Assembly (NCBI RefSeq): GCF_000495855.1
Contig: NZ_AWGF01000004.1
Coordinates: 124,001 to 188,000, forward strand
Source of the DNA: Asticcacaulis sp. YBE204
Lineage (GTDB): Bacteria; Pseudomonadota; Alphaproteobacteria; Caulobacterales; Caulobacteraceae
Length of the DNA stretch: 64,000 nt
Reading direction: 5' to 3'
Position 1 is the stretch's first letter, and each line of letters starts with the position of its first letter. This document shows positions 43,515 through 52,510 of this stretch, piece after piece. The position numbers were made by a program, and so were the translations under genes. Below the pieces are notes generated by a model. The model was not told where the DNA came from. It ran no database searches and worked only from the letters and a program-made list of their open reading frames with translations.

Positions 43515-44743
43515 AACTTGACCTTCAGCATGACCTGAACCTGCGTCTGGTCCTGCTGCGGGGCCAGTCCTTGATAGACCCGTGCCGGGCGGTCGCTGTC
43601 GATATGCAGCACCTCGGTATTCAGATCGAGGTGCGCATTGACCGGCTTCATCCACGCCAGCGTCACGGCGTGGCCGGTCTCGTTGTTGTTGTCGAGCGAC
43701 GGAGCGGAATAGTCCTCGGTCTCGAACACCTCGCCGCGCAGGGACAGGCGCGACCCACTGTCGAACCTGTGTGAGACCATGACATAGGCCGATCGGTAAT
43801 CGGCATCGATGGCGCGCACGCCGTCGGTGCGCATCCGGCCCCACTTGGTGTTACCGACCATGAGCTGAGACATAATCTCGGTGGTTTCGGTCACCTCGTA
43901 CCTGGCGCCAAAATTGAAGAACCGCGTCGCCCAGCCATACTGACCGGTGTCGAAATCGGTCGGATTGCCGTGGGTGTTGAAATAGGTGACATTCAGCGAC
44001 ACCGGCACCGGCGGTCGCCAGTCGAGGCGCAGATAGTAGCCCTGACGGTCATCGACCTCTTTCAGCGGCTTGGTGAAGGGCGACTGACGGCGAAAGGTCT
44101 GCGACCAGCCGGCCTTGCCGACCGGCAGAGGCAGCTTGGCGGTGGTCGTAGAGCGCAGGTCGTGCAGGGCCCAGCCGCGATAGGCGAGCAGGGTGCCCGA
44201 CGTGTCGTTGCCACGGAAGACGCCGATCGTTGCCCCGATCTGCTGGTCGTCGAAGGTCTGTTTCAGGCTCAGTTCGGCGCCCTGAACGATAACCTCTTCG
44301 CCAACCCAGGCATTGATCGCCGAAGGGGTAATAGTGTGGGTCGTCGTCCAGCCGGTGCCTTCGTGTTCCAGCGAGACGGGCGGGTACATCTGACCCAGAC
44401 GGGCCGAGACGCGCAGGCCCGATTTCGGCACGGGCCGCCATTTGAGATAGGCCTCGTTGACGCCGGTTTCATGCCCCCATTCGGGGAAGTGGACGACCTG
44501 CACATAGGCCGACAGGGTATCGGTGAAGCGCGGTGTCCAGATCAGAGTGGCTTCACCGAGGCTGAGCTTGCTTTGATCGCCGTAGCGCAGCTTACCATAA
44601 TTGCCGTCGAGCCAGCTTTTCTCGCCATTGGCCGACACCGCGCGCAGGTCGATCCAGCCCTTGATGTTTTCACGGGCGAACAGACTGGTATCGGCAAGGG
44701 CCGGCGTCGCCAGCAATCCGAGGAGCGCGAGCAGACGTTTCAA
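43511..44743 (-). CDS. Outer-membrane beta-barrel protein of the feo operon
   Basis: 410 residues. Signal peptide (KRLLALLGLLATPALA), then alternating amphipathic strands over the whole length (DTLSAYVQVVHFPEW, SGLRVSARLGQM, GYYLRLDWRPPVPVSLNVTYFN, SRLSLRGEVFETED), ending with a C-terminal Phe (QVQVMLKVKF), as in outer-membrane barrels. The specific porin family is not recognised. It overlaps the upstream cupredoxin gene by four bases and is the last gene of the feoAB operon. A role in iron or copper passage is a guess from context. Confidence 0.75.
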   Translation of the reverse strand: MKRLLALLGLLATPALADTSLFARENIKGWIDLRAVSANGEKSWLDGNYGKLRYGDQSKLSLGEATLIWTPRFTDTLSAYVQVVHFPEWGHETGVNEAYLKWRPVPKSGLRVSARLGQMYPPVSLEHEGTGWTTTHTITPSAINAWVGEEVIVQGAELSLKQTFDDQQIGATIGVFRGNDTSGTLLAYRGWALHDLRSTTTAKLPLPVGKAGWSQTFRRQSPFTKPLKEVDDRQGYYLRLDWRPPVPVSLNVTYFNTHGNPTDFDTGQYGWATRFFNFGARYEVTETTEIMSQLMVGNTKWGRMRTDGVRAIDADYRSAYVMVSHRFDSGSRLSLRGEVFETEDYSAPSLDNNNETGHAVTLAWMKPVNAHLDLNTEVLHIDSDRPARVYQGLAPQQDQTQVQVMLKVKF

Positions 44744-45363
44744 TAGCCACCGCCCGCCGTACTCATGCGACGGACCTTGAGGCGGAAGTTCAGCGGTTTG
44801 ACGCCCGCATTGACGATCAGCGGCTGAAGCGTTTCGCCGTCCTTGGCCGTACTCAGCGGGTGCCAGACCAGAACCTGCCCCTTGCCGTCGGGCAGGTTTT
44901 TCAGTACGGCGCGGCCCTTGGCGTCGGTCTTGGCGAAGTAGGGCGTGCCGACGACGCGGATATAGGCCTGCATCGAATCGTGGATGTTGCAGCCGATGGC
45001 GACCGTGCCTTCGCTGTCGAACTTCATGCTGCGGCTGATGCCGTGGCCGTAGAGCGGCAACTGGAACTTCTTGGCGGGGGAAAACGAATAGACATGGTGC
45101 GAGACGGTGTCGTTATTGGGGAAATTGACCGTCGACCCCGCCGGGATGACCAGCACCTTGGGCGTGAACTGCATGTCTTCCTGCGCCACGACGAACGATC
45201 CCTTGCGGTCAGCGGCGCTGAGCGTCGCGCCCTGATCCGGGGTGTAGGTGATGACTGTGTCGGCGACGGGCTTGCCCGCGATGTCGAGCACGGTGACGGG
45301 CACGTCGGCGGCAAAGGCCGCCGGGGCAAAAGCAAGCGGCAGAAGGTACGCAAATATTTTCAT
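44740..45363 (-). CDS. Periplasmic cupredoxin (methylamine-utilisation-protein-like)
   Basis: About 207 residues from the ATG at 45363; a GTG at 45381 is also in frame. Signal peptide (IFAYLLPLAFAPAAFA), then a plastocyanin-like domain with possible type 1 copper ligands: His in NNDTVSHHVYSF, then Cys and His in GCNIHDSM with Met two residues on. The C-terminal part (KTDAKGRAVLKNLPDGKGQVLVWHPL) is a carboxypeptidase-regulatory-like beta domain. It should bind copper and carry electrons in the periplasm. It lies in an operon with feoA-feoB and an outer-membrane barrel, an unusual grouping that suggests redox handling of Fe(II)/Fe(III). Confidence 0.82.
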   Translation of the reverse strand: MKIFAYLLPLAFAPAAFAADVPVTVLDIAGKPVADTVITYTPDQGATLSAADRKGSFVVAQEDMQFTPKVLVIPAGSTVNFPNNDTVSHHVYSFSPAKKFQLPLYGHGISRSMKFDSEGTVAIGCNIHDSMQAYIRVVGTPYFAKTDAKGRAVLKNLPDGKGQVLVWHPLSTAKDGETLQPLIVNAGVKPLNFRLKVRRMSTAGGGY

Positions 45364-45397
45364 GCCCGCAGGATAATCCACAGGCCTGAAAACAGGG

Positions 45398-45601
45398 TTA
45401 ATCTCGCTTGATCTCGAACTTGATCGATGAACAGCCGTTGCAACTTGAACAACCGCTGTCGCAGCCGCTTGTTTTCGGGGCCGGTGCCTTGCGGCCTACC
45501 CATCTGCGCGCCGTTTGCGGGAACAGGCGGCGGAACATCATCACGGCGGCCAGAGCGACGATGACGGCGATGAACGCGTTCTGGAAAAGGTCGTAGGTCA
45601 T
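45398..45601 (-). CDS. FeoB-associated Cys-rich membrane peptide
   Basis: 67 residues: one N-terminal membrane helix (AFIAVIVALAAVMMFRRLF), a basic linker, and a Cys-rich tail SGCDSGCSSCNGCSS (C-x3-C-x2-C-x2-C). This matches the FeoB-associated Cys-rich membrane protein pattern. It overlaps the feoB stop codon (45598-45601), so translation is coupled. It may assist FeoB assembly or bind Fe(II); the exact role of the family is not settled. Confidence 0.85.
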   Translation of the reverse strand: MTYDLFQNAFIAVIVALAAVMMFRRLFPQTARRWVGRKAPAPKTSGCDSGCSSCNGCSSIKFEIKRD

Positions 45602-47427
45602 CCGGTGATCGCTTTTGCTACGTTATAGGTCACGAACGAAGCCAGATAGGCCAGGGCGAACAGATAGGCCGTGGTCAGGCCGACGAAGCGCCAGGAATTG
45701 GTCTCGCGCTTGATGACGGCCAGTGTAGACAGGCATTGCGGCGCAAATACGTACCAGGCCAGCAGCGACAGGGCGGTGGCCAGCGACCACTGCGAGGCGA
45801 TAACGCTTGATAGCTGATCGGCGACGGCGTCTTCCGACCCGCCGATGGCATAGACGGTGCCGAGCGCCGAGACGGCGACTTCGCGGGCCGCCATGCCGGG
45901 GATCAGGGCGATGCAGATTTCCCAGCCGAAGCCGATCGGACGGAAGATCGGCTCCATGGCGTGGCCGATCATGCCGGCGAAAGAGTAGTCGATCTCCGGC
46001 AGGGTGGCGTTGGCCGGGGCGCGGGGGAAGGTGGCCAGCACCCAGATCAGGGTATTGGCGGCAAAGATGACGCCGGTGATGCGGCGCATGAAGATACCCG
46101 CGCGCTCCCACAGGCCAAGGCCCAGATTACGCAGGTTCGGCAAGCGGTAGGACGGCAATTCCATCATCAGGACCGAGTCGGTCTTGTCGCGGCGGATCAG
46201 CTTCATGACCCACGAGACAATCATGGCCGAGAAAATGCCGGCAAAGACCAGAGCCAGCATGATCAGGCCGCGGAAGCTGGCAAAGCCCCACACGGTGCGT
46301 TCCGGCACGAAGGCCCCGACCAGCAGGATATAGACCGGCCAGCGCGCCGAGCAGGTCATCAGCGGCGCGATCATGATGGTGGTCAGGCGGTCGCGGATAT
46401 CATGGATCGAACGCGTCGCCATGACGCCGGGGATGGCGCAGGCAAAGGACGACAGCAGAGGAATGAAGGCGCGCCCGGTAAGCCCTGCCGCCCCCATCAG
46501 GGTGTCGAGCAGGAACGCGGCGCGCGGCAGGTAGCCGGATTCTTCGAGGACCAGAATGAAGGCGAACAGGATGATGATCTGCGGCAGGAAGACCAGTACC
46601 GAACCCACCCCGCTGATCAGGGCGTCGGCGATGAAGCTTTGCAACAGGCCTTCGGGCAGATAACCGCGCACGGCCTCCGCCGCCCAGCCGAAGACGCCTT
46701 CGATGCCGTCCATCAACGGTCCCGACCACGCGAAAACCGCCTGGAACATGACTAACATGATGGCCAGCAGGATCGGGATGCCCAGCCACGGATTGAGCAG
46801 GATGCCGTCCAACTGATCGTCGATTTTCGCGGTAAAGCGCGGCATAACCACGGAGGCGCTGAGGATTTCGCGCACCTCGATGTGCAGGTCCTTGTCGTCG
46901 CTGGCTTTGGGCGCCTCGACGCCCTGCGTGTCGATATATTCGATCAGGGCGCGCGCACCTCTGGTCATGACGGCGATGGTTTCGATGACCGGGATGCCGA
47001 GCTTGGCCTCAAGCGCTTCGCGGTCGATTGTGATGCCGCGCTTGGCCGCGGCGTCCATCATGTTCAGCGCCAGCACCATCGGGCGGCCCAGACGGCGGAT
47101 TTCCAGCACGAAGCGCAAATGCAGACGCAGATTGGTGGCGTCGGCGACGCAGACGATGACGTCGGGCAGGGCGACGCCCGCCACCTTGCCCAGACAGACG
47201 TCGCGGGTGATGACTTCGTCGGGGCCCAGCGCGTCGAGGCTGTAGGTGCCGGGCAGGTCGAGCACCTGAACCCTGCGACCGGACGGGGCGGTGAAGCTGC
47301 CTTCCTTGCGCTCGACGGTCACACCGGCAAAGTTGGCGACCTTTTGCCGCGAGCCGGTCAACTGGTTGAACAGGGCGGTTTTGCCGCAATTAGGGTTGCC
47401 GACAAGCGCGATCATCAAACCGGACAT
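45598..47427 (-). CDS. feoB: Ferrous iron transporter FeoB
   Basis: 609 residues. N-terminal G domain: G1 GNPNCGKT (10-17), G2 region NFAGVTVERKEG, G3 DLPGTYSL, G4 NMMD. A GDI-like helical part follows, then the membrane domain with Gate motifs (IILFAFILVLEESGYLPRAAF; MTCSARWPVYILLVGAFV) and a conserved Cys in SSFACAIPGVMATR. It imports Fe(II) across the inner membrane. Its ATG touches the feoA stop codon. It is shorter than the ~770-residue E. coli FeoB but within the range for the family. Confidence 0.95.
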   Translation of the reverse strand: MSGLMIALVGNPNCGKTALFNQLTGSRQKVANFAGVTVERKEGSFTAPSGRRVQVLDLPGTYSLDALGPDEVITRDVCLGKVAGVALPDVIVCVADATNLRLHLRFVLEIRRLGRPMVLALNMMDAAAKRGITIDREALEAKLGIPVIETIAVMTRGARALIEYIDTQGVEAPKASDDKDLHIEVREILSASVVMPRFTAKIDDQLDGILLNPWLGIPILLAIMLVMFQAVFAWSGPLMDGIEGVFGWAAEAVRGYLPEGLLQSFIADALISGVGSVLVFLPQIIILFAFILVLEESGYLPRAAFLLDTLMGAAGLTGRAFIPLLSSFACAIPGVMATRSIHDIRDRLTTIMIAPLMTCSARWPVYILLVGAFVPERTVWGFASFRGLIMLALVFAGIFSAMIVSWVMKLIRRDKTDSVLMMELPSYRLPNLRNLGLGLWERAGIFMRRITGVIFAANTLIWVLATFPRAPANATLPEIDYSFAGMIGHAMEPIFRPIGFGWEICIALIPGMAAREVAVSALGTVYAIGGSEDAVADQLSSVIASQWSLATALSLLAWYVFAPQCLSTLAVIKRETNSWRFVGLTTAYLFALAYLASFVTYNVAKAITG

Positions 47428-47669
47428 CAGACCTGCCCCTGCTGCACGAGGACGCGGGCGGCTTCGGCGCGACGCAGCGCGAAGCGGGTGAAGCCGATCT
47501 GGATCAGGATGGGTTCCCCGAACAGCGGACCGCGCGCCACGACCTTTACCGGCTCGTCCGTCACGAAGCCCAGTTCCCGCAAGCGACGCCCGACGCGATC
47601 GTCCGGGCCGCTGTCGATCACTTCGGTGACCACGGCGGGCCGGTGCAGGGGCAGTTCGCTCAGTTTCAT
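47427..47669 (-). CDS. feoA: Ferrous iron transport protein FeoA
   Basis: 80 residues of SH3-like type from the ATG at 47669; the frame extends to a TTG at 47687 next to the Fur box, which is less likely as start. Typical segments: MKLSELPLHRPAVVTEV, RVGRRLRELGFVTDEPVKVVARGPLFGEPILIQIGFTRFALRRAEAARVLV. It supports FeoB activity in the cytoplasm. It is the first gene of the five-gene feo operon, and a Fur-like box precedes it. Confidence 0.92.
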   Translation of the reverse strand: MKLSELPLHRPAVVTEVIDSGPDDRVGRRLRELGFVTDEPVKVVARGPLFGEPILIQIGFTRFALRRAEAARVLVQQGQV

Positions 47670-47688
47670 GACGCTGACTTGTTGCAAG

Positions 47689-47703
47689 TGAGAATGATTA
47701 TAA
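47689..47703. promoter_or_regulatory. Fur-like box of the feo operon
   Basis: TGAGAATGATTATAA fits the 7-1-7 iron-box form and lies 20 bases before the feoA ATG. It resembles the two boxes at 33101 and 33166. Confidence 0.78.
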
Positions 47704-47760
47704 GAAGGCTATTACGAAATCGGGACGGGCCTGACAATGTTTTTCGGCGTAACGCCTGCG

Positions 47761-47793
47761 CACTTTACGGATAGGCCCCACTTTACGGATAGG
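47761..47793. repeat. Tandem direct repeat upstream of the EPSPS gene
   Basis: CACTTTACGGATAGG occurs at 47761-47775 and 47779-47793, a period of 18 bp, about 45 bases before the start codon. It may be a double activator site, or a local duplication. Confidence 0.75.
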
Positions 47794-47837
47794 TATCTGG
47801 CGTTTAGGAGAGCGGGCAAGAGTGAGGAGCCCATCCT

Positions 47838-49112
47838 GTGAATATCGACGCCTTCCCGCAGCTTGAAATCGTCCCGGTCAACGGCCCGCTGAAAGGCCGT
47901 GTCGTCCTGCCGGGGTCGAAATCCCTGACCAACCGCGCGTTTCTGGTGGCGGCGCTGGCCAAAGGCGACAGCCGCCTGTCCGGCGTTTTGTCGAGCGATG
48001 ACACTGTCTATATGGCGGCGGCGCTGCGCGACATGGGCGTCGGCATCGACAGTGAAGACGAAACGACCCTGACCGTGCGCTCTAGCGGCAAGCTGAAAGC
48101 CCCGGCCAAGCCCTTGTTCCTCGGCAATGCCGGAACGGCGACGCGCTTTCTGACGGCGGCAGTCGCCCTGGCTGACGGCGAGGTCGTCGTCGACGGGGAC
48201 GAGCATATGCGCAAACGTCCGATCGGGCCGCTGGTCGAGGCCCTGACGCGACTGGGGGTTGAGGTGTCCGCACCGACAGGCTGCCCGCCGGTGACGGTTC
48301 GCGCGCGGGGTGGTTTTTCGGGTGATGTGGTCGAAATCGACGCCAATCTGTCGAGCCAATATGTCTCTGCGCTGCTGATCCTTGCCGCCTGTGGGGAAAA
48401 GCCGGTCGAGGTGCGCTTGCGTGGCGATCAGGCGATTGGCGGGCGAGGCTATATCGACCTGACGACGCGCTGCATGGAAGCTTTCGGGGCCAAGGTGTCG
48501 ATGCCGCAGCCGGGCGTGTGGCGCGTCGAACCGACGGGCTATGCGGCGGCCGATTACCTCGTCGAGCCCGATGCCTCGTCCTGTACCTATCTGTGGGCCG
48601 CCGAGGTGCTGACGGCTGGCGAAATCACTTTCCAGATGGACACCACGGCCCTGACCCAGCCGGATGCCAAGTCGCGCGACGTCATCATGACCTGGCCGAA
48701 CATGCCCGCCGTTATCGACGGCTCTCAGATGCAGGACGCCGTGCCGACTCTGGCCGTGCTGGCGGCGTTCAACAACACGCCTGTGCGCTTTGTCGGCATC
48801 GCCAATCTGCGCGTCAAGGAGTGCGACCGCGTCAGCGCCCTGTCACAGGGGCTTAACGCCATTCGTGAAGGTCTGGCGCATGAGGAGGGCGACGATCTGA
48901 TCGTTCATGCCGATCCGGGCTTGATCGGTGCGACAACCAAGGCGGTTATCGATACGCACAACGACCACCGCATCGCCATGTGTTTCGCGCTCGCCGGACT
49001 GATGATGTCGGGCGTGGTGATCGACAATCCGAAGTGCGTGTCGAAGACCTTCCCCGGATACTGGGACGTACTGGAAAGTCTGGGTGTAGGGCTGAAGCTT
49101 CCGGTTTTGTGA
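47838..49112 (+). CDS. aroA: EPSP synthase (3-phosphoshikimate 1-carboxyvinyltransferase) homologue
   Basis: 424 residues from the GTG at 47838 (GAGGAG upstream). It should join PEP to shikimate-3-phosphate in chorismate synthesis. Motifs: PGSKSLTNRAFL near the N-terminus, LGNAGTATRFL at 95-105, RPIGPLVEAL, NLSSQYVSALL, EPDASSCTYLWAA, and NLRVKECDRVSAL with THNDHRIAM near the end. It belongs to the plant/E. coli-like class rather than the class II form common in alphaproteobacteria. At the position of E. coli Pro101 it has Phe104, and at Met99 a Thr. It stands alone, so it may be the main enzyme or a second copy. Confidence 0.88.
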   Translation: MNIDAFPQLEIVPVNGPLKGRVVLPGSKSLTNRAFLVAALAKGDSRLSGVLSSDDTVYMAAALRDMGVGIDSEDETTLTVRSSGKLKAPAKPLFLGNAGTATRFLTAAVALADGEVVVDGDEHMRKRPIGPLVEALTRLGVEVSAPTGCPPVTVRARGGFSGDVVEIDANLSSQYVSALLILAACGEKPVEVRLRGDQAIGGRGYIDLTTRCMEAFGAKVSMPQPGVWRVEPTGYAAADYLVEPDASSCTYLWAAEVLTAGEITFQMDTTALTQPDAKSRDVIMTWPNMPAVIDGSQMQDAVPTLAVLAAFNNTPVRFVGIANLRVKECDRVSALSQGLNAIREGLAHEEGDDLIVHADPGLIGATTKAVIDTHNDHRIAMCFALAGLMMSGVVIDNPKCVSKTFPGYWDVLESLGVGLKLPVL

Positions 49113-49156
49113 TCACGTCGTTGAAGATGTAACCGAACTCGGCTAGAGCTCGCGGC

Positions 49157-50524
49157 ATGATCAAGACCGCGTACAAATCCGCCTTCGCCGAACTGTTCCA
49201 CCTGTCGTGGCCGGTGGTCGGATCGCGTCTCGGCTTCATGCTGATGGGGCTGATGGACACGCTGGTCGTCGGCCACTACAGCGCAGCGGAACTGGGTTAT
49301 CATTCACTGGCGTGGGCACCGACCTCGATCTTTCTGGTCACCTCTATCGGTCTGCTGGTGGGGATTCAGGTCAAGACCGCGCATTTCATGGGGGCGGGCG
49401 AACCGCATCGCATCGGGGCGGCGTTTCGCCGTGGGATGATGTACGCCCTTATCCTCGGGTTCGGCTCGATGGTCCTGCTGTGGCTGGCCGGGCCGATGAT
49501 TCTGAACGCCGCCGTGAAGCCCGAACTGGCGACAGGCGCGTCTGCGCCCTTGCTGGTGTTCGCCCTGTCCATGCCGTTCTACATGGTCTCGGTCGCGGTG
49601 TCGGAGTTCCTCGAAGGGCTGGGGCGGACGCGCCCCGGCATGGTGTTCACCTGGGCGGGTAACGTCGTCAATGCCGCCCTGCTGTTTCTGCTGGTGCCGG
49701 GGATCGTGACCCTTCCGGGCCTCGACAGCGACGGCGCGATGGGCGCCGCGATCTCGACCATGGTCTCGCGGGCGCTGGTCATGGCTGCCTTGTTGATCTA
49801 CCTGCTGACCCTGCCGGGGGTGGCCGAATTCAAGCTCCTGTCGCGCCACCCTGCCGACCCGCAAGGCGCGCGCGAACAGCGTCAGATCGGTTATGCCGCA
49901 GGTGCTTCGTATTTCATCGAGGTCGCGGCCTTTGCCGGCATGACCCTCTATGCCGGACGGATTTCCGAAGCGGCCGTGGCCGTGTGGGCCATCGTGCTCA
50001 ACTTCGCCTCGATCGTCTTCATGGTGCCGATGGGGCTGGCTATCGGGTGTTCGGTGCTGGTCGGCCGCGCGTTCGGCGCGCAGGACCCGCAAGGGATCGC
50101 GCGCATGGGCCGGGTCAGTTTCGCCGCCGCTGCCGCGTTTATGCTCACGGTGTGCGCGGTCGTTTTGCTCGGTTCGCAATGGATTTCGGCAGGCTATACC
50201 TCCGACGACGCTCTGCGCCCCGGTGTGCAGGCGGCACTGTTGCTCGCCTGTCTGTTTTTCGTGCCGGACGGTATTCAGGTCGTGGCGGCTCAGGCCCTGC
50301 GCGCCCGTCAGGACGTGGTGGTCGCGCCAGTCCTGCACTATATCGCCTATGGGTTTATCATGCTGCCCGCCGGTTATTGGCTGGCCCTGCATCTGAAACT
50401 GGGCGTGCCGGGATTGCTCTATGCCGCGGCCATTGCCAGCTGGTTGTCGGCCTCGCTGTTGCTGGGGCGCTTCCTGTGGCTGGACAAGAAGGCGCTTAAA
50501 CTGAGCGCGGTCCCCACAGAATAA
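49157..50524 (+). CDS. MATE-family multidrug/cation efflux protein
   Basis: 455 residues with about 12 membrane helices in two similar halves (FHLSWPVVGSRLGFMLMGLMDTLVVGHY; GYAAGASYFIEVAAFAGMTLYAGRISEAAVAVWAIVLNFASIVFMVPMGLAIGCSVLVGRAFGA), the NorM-like pattern. It exports organic cations with Na+ or H+. The gene starts 44 bases after aroA and may share its transcript. Its last 29 bases overlap the converging ynfA-like gene. Confidence 0.9.
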   Translation: MIKTAYKSAFAELFHLSWPVVGSRLGFMLMGLMDTLVVGHYSAAELGYHSLAWAPTSIFLVTSIGLLVGIQVKTAHFMGAGEPHRIGAAFRRGMMYALILGFGSMVLLWLAGPMILNAAVKPELATGASAPLLVFALSMPFYMVSVAVSEFLEGLGRTRPGMVFTWAGNVVNAALLFLLVPGIVTLPGLDSDGAMGAAISTMVSRALVMAALLIYLLTLPGVAEFKLLSRHPADPQGAREQRQIGYAAGASYFIEVAAFAGMTLYAGRISEAAVAVWAIVLNFASIVFMVPMGLAIGCSVLVGRAFGAQDPQGIARMGRVSFAAAAAFMLTVCAVVLLGSQWISAGYTSDDALRPGVQAALLLACLFFVPDGIQVVAAQALRARQDVVVAPVLHYIAYGFIMLPAGYWLALHLKLGVPGLLYAAAIASWLSASLLLGRFLWLDKKALKLSAVPTE

Positions 50525-50822
50525 CTGCCGCGCCGATCAGGCACAGCAGCAGCCCCGCACCGTCCCAGAGGTCCGGCGCGCGCTTTTCCACCGCCCACAG
50601 CCAGCCGATCGAGGCCGCGATGTAGATGGCCCCGTAACTGGCATAGGTCCGGCCTGCCGTGTCTGAGTCGGTCAGGGTCAGCAGCCAGGCGAAGGCGATC
50701 AGGCACACCGCACCGGGGATCAGCCACAGCGGCGTCTTGTGCAGCCTCAACACGGCATAGAGCGAAAAGCAGCCGCCGATTTCGCACAGAGCGGCGAGGG
50801 CGTAGATCAGGAACGTCTTCAT
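50496..50822 (-). CDS. YnfA/UPF0060 family small membrane protein
   Basis: 108 residues, four membrane helices, with family signatures ALAALCEIGGCFSLYAVLRL at the N-terminus and GRTYASYGAIYIAASIGWLWAVE in the third helix, and a terminal GAAVILWGPR. It resembles small multidrug-resistance proteins, and the role is uncertain. It converges with the MATE gene with overlapping 3' ends. Confidence 0.92.
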   Translation of the reverse strand: MKTFLIYALAALCEIGGCFSLYAVLRLHKTPLWLIPGAVCLIAFAWLLTLTDSDTAGRTYASYGAIYIAASIGWLWAVEKRAPDLWDGAGLLLCLIGAAVILWGPRSV

Positions 50823-50897
50823 GGGAGGACTGTCGCAAGACTAAGGTCGCAGGGCAAGCTGCTTGATCAAATGCAAACCGTTCGTCATGGTGCGCCC

Positions 50898-51722
50898 ATG
50901 ATGTTACGCACCTGTTCCACCGCGCTGCTAGCGCTCACCGTAACGGCGGCGCAGGCCGAACCGCCTAAGGATATGGATATCTATCTCCTGATGGGGCAGT
51001 CCAACATGTCCGGGCGTGGCGACCTCAGCACCTTGCCGCCCGATGCGCGCAAGACCGATCCCCGTATCTGGCTTTATGGTAATGACGGCGTGTGGAAACT
51101 GGCCGCCGACCCGCTCGATTCCTCGACCGGTCAGATCGACGCCGTATCCAACGAACTGAGCAGCAAGGGCGAGGACAAGGCCGGGGTCGGTCCGGGTCTG
51201 TCGTTCGCGAAGGCGCTCAAGACCAAGCGTCCCGTTGGGCTGGTCACCTGTGCCAAGGGTGGCTCGTCGCTGGGGCAATGGACGCCGAACCCGGCGCGCG
51301 ACCGGCTTTACGGTTCCTGTCTGGCGCGGGCGAAAGAGGCCGCGGGCAAGGGGCGCATCGTCGGCGTACTGTGGTATCAGGGCGAAACCGACGGACGCAG
51401 TAACGATACCGCCAGCACCTATGGCGCGCGGCTGACAGGCCTGGTCACGCACGTCCGGACCGACCTGAACGACGCCTGCCTGCCGTGGGTGATTGTGGGG
51501 TTGGCCGATCAGCCCGATCCAGCGAAATCGAATGGCTACACCGCCTGGGCCGAAGTTCAGGCGCAGCAGAAGGCCTTTACCGTCAATCGCGTGGGCTATG
51601 TTTCGGCGGCGGGTTTGCCGAAGAACAACGACGACCTGCATCTGACCACCGAAGCACAACTGATCCTCGGCGTGAGATTGGCGGCGGAGATGCGGAAGGT
51701 ACAGAAAAGGCCGTGCGGCTGA
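50898..51722 (+). CDS. Secreted SGNH-type carbohydrate esterase (sialate O-acetylesterase-like)
   Basis: 274 residues from the ATG at 50898; the frame extends upstream but a signal peptide starts here (RTCSTALLALTVTAAQA). Motifs of the SASA/CE6 family: DIYLLMGQSNMSGRG with the catalytic Ser, VTCAKGGSSLGQW, VLWYQGETDGRS, and NNDDLHLTTEAQ with the Asp-x-x-His pair. It should remove acetyl groups from sugars such as acetyl-xylan in the periplasm or outside, fitting the glycan-degradation genes further right. It precedes modA by 44 bases. Confidence 0.85.
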   Translation: MMLRTCSTALLALTVTAAQAEPPKDMDIYLLMGQSNMSGRGDLSTLPPDARKTDPRIWLYGNDGVWKLAADPLDSSTGQIDAVSNELSSKGEDKAGVGPGLSFAKALKTKRPVGLVTCAKGGSSLGQWTPNPARDRLYGSCLARAKEAAGKGRIVGVLWYQGETDGRSNDTASTYGARLTGLVTHVRTDLNDACLPWVIVGLADQPDPAKSNGYTAWAEVQAQQKAFTVNRVGYVSAAGLPKNNDDLHLTTEAQLILGVRLAAEMRKVQKRPCG

Positions 51723-51766
51723 TCCGGTCGCTTGCGGGACGCCGGACGGACGGTTAAGCTCGACAT

Positions 51767-52510
51767 ATGCAAACCCTCCGTCGTTCCCTGCTGCTCGCCC
51801 TGACCCTGCTCGCAGCACCCGCCTTCGCGCACGCCGCCGAGGTCAAGGTCGCCGTCGCCGCCAATTTCACCGACACGGCTAAAATCCTCGCCATCGCGTT
51901 CGAGAAAAAGACCGGTCACAAGGTCGTCCAGAGCTTCGGCGCATCGGGGCAATTCTATACCCAGATCGTCAATGGCGCACCGTTCGAGGTCTTCCTCTCT
52001 GCCGATGCCGAACGGCCGGTGAAGCTGGAGGCTGACGGTCTGACCGTGCCGGGGTCGCGCTTCGTCTATGCCTATGGCAAGCTGGTCCTGTGGAGCGCGG
52101 ATAGGCGGGTGGACGCCAAGGGTGCGATCCTGTTCAAAGGCACGTTCGAGAAGCTGGCCATCGCTGATCCGGCGGCGGCGCCCTATGGCGTGGCAGCGGT
52201 CGAGACGCTTAAAAACATGGGGCTTTACGAGCGGTTGCAACCAAAAATCGTCAAGGGCGGCAATATCGCGCAGGCCTTCACCTTCGTCTCTACCGGTGCG
52301 GCGGAGATCGGGTTCGTCGCCCTGGCGCAGGCGAAGACGGCCCAAGGGTCGTTGTGGCTGGTGCCGCAGAGCTATTATACGCCCATCGATCAGCAGGCGG
52401 TTCTGCTCAAGACGGGTGCTAATAATCCCGCCGCCAAGGCCTATTTGGCGTTTTTGAAATCGCCGGAAGCGGTGAAAATCATCCGCACCGCCGGTTACGA
52501 TCTGAAATGA
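51767..52510 (+). CDS. modA: Molybdate-binding periplasmic protein ModA
   Basis: 247 residues. Signal peptide ([17 protein letters not shown]), then the ModA pattern: [87 protein letters not shown], and [12 protein letters not shown]. It captures molybdate (or tungstate) for ModBC. It overlaps modB by four bases. No ModE gene or Moco riboswitch is visible upstream. Confidence 0.94.
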   Translation: MQTLRRSLLLALTLLAAPAFAHAAEVKVAVAANFTDTAKILAIAFEKKTGHKVVQSFGASGQFYTQIVNGAPFEVFLSADAERPVKLEADGLTVPGSRFVYAYGKLVLWSADRRVDAKGAILFKGTFEKLAIADPAAAPYGVAAVETLKNMGLYERLQPKIVKGGNIAQAFTFVSTGAAEIGFVALAQAKTAQGSLWLVPQSYYTPIDQQAVLLKTGANNPAAKAYLAFLKSPEAVKIIRTAGYDLK

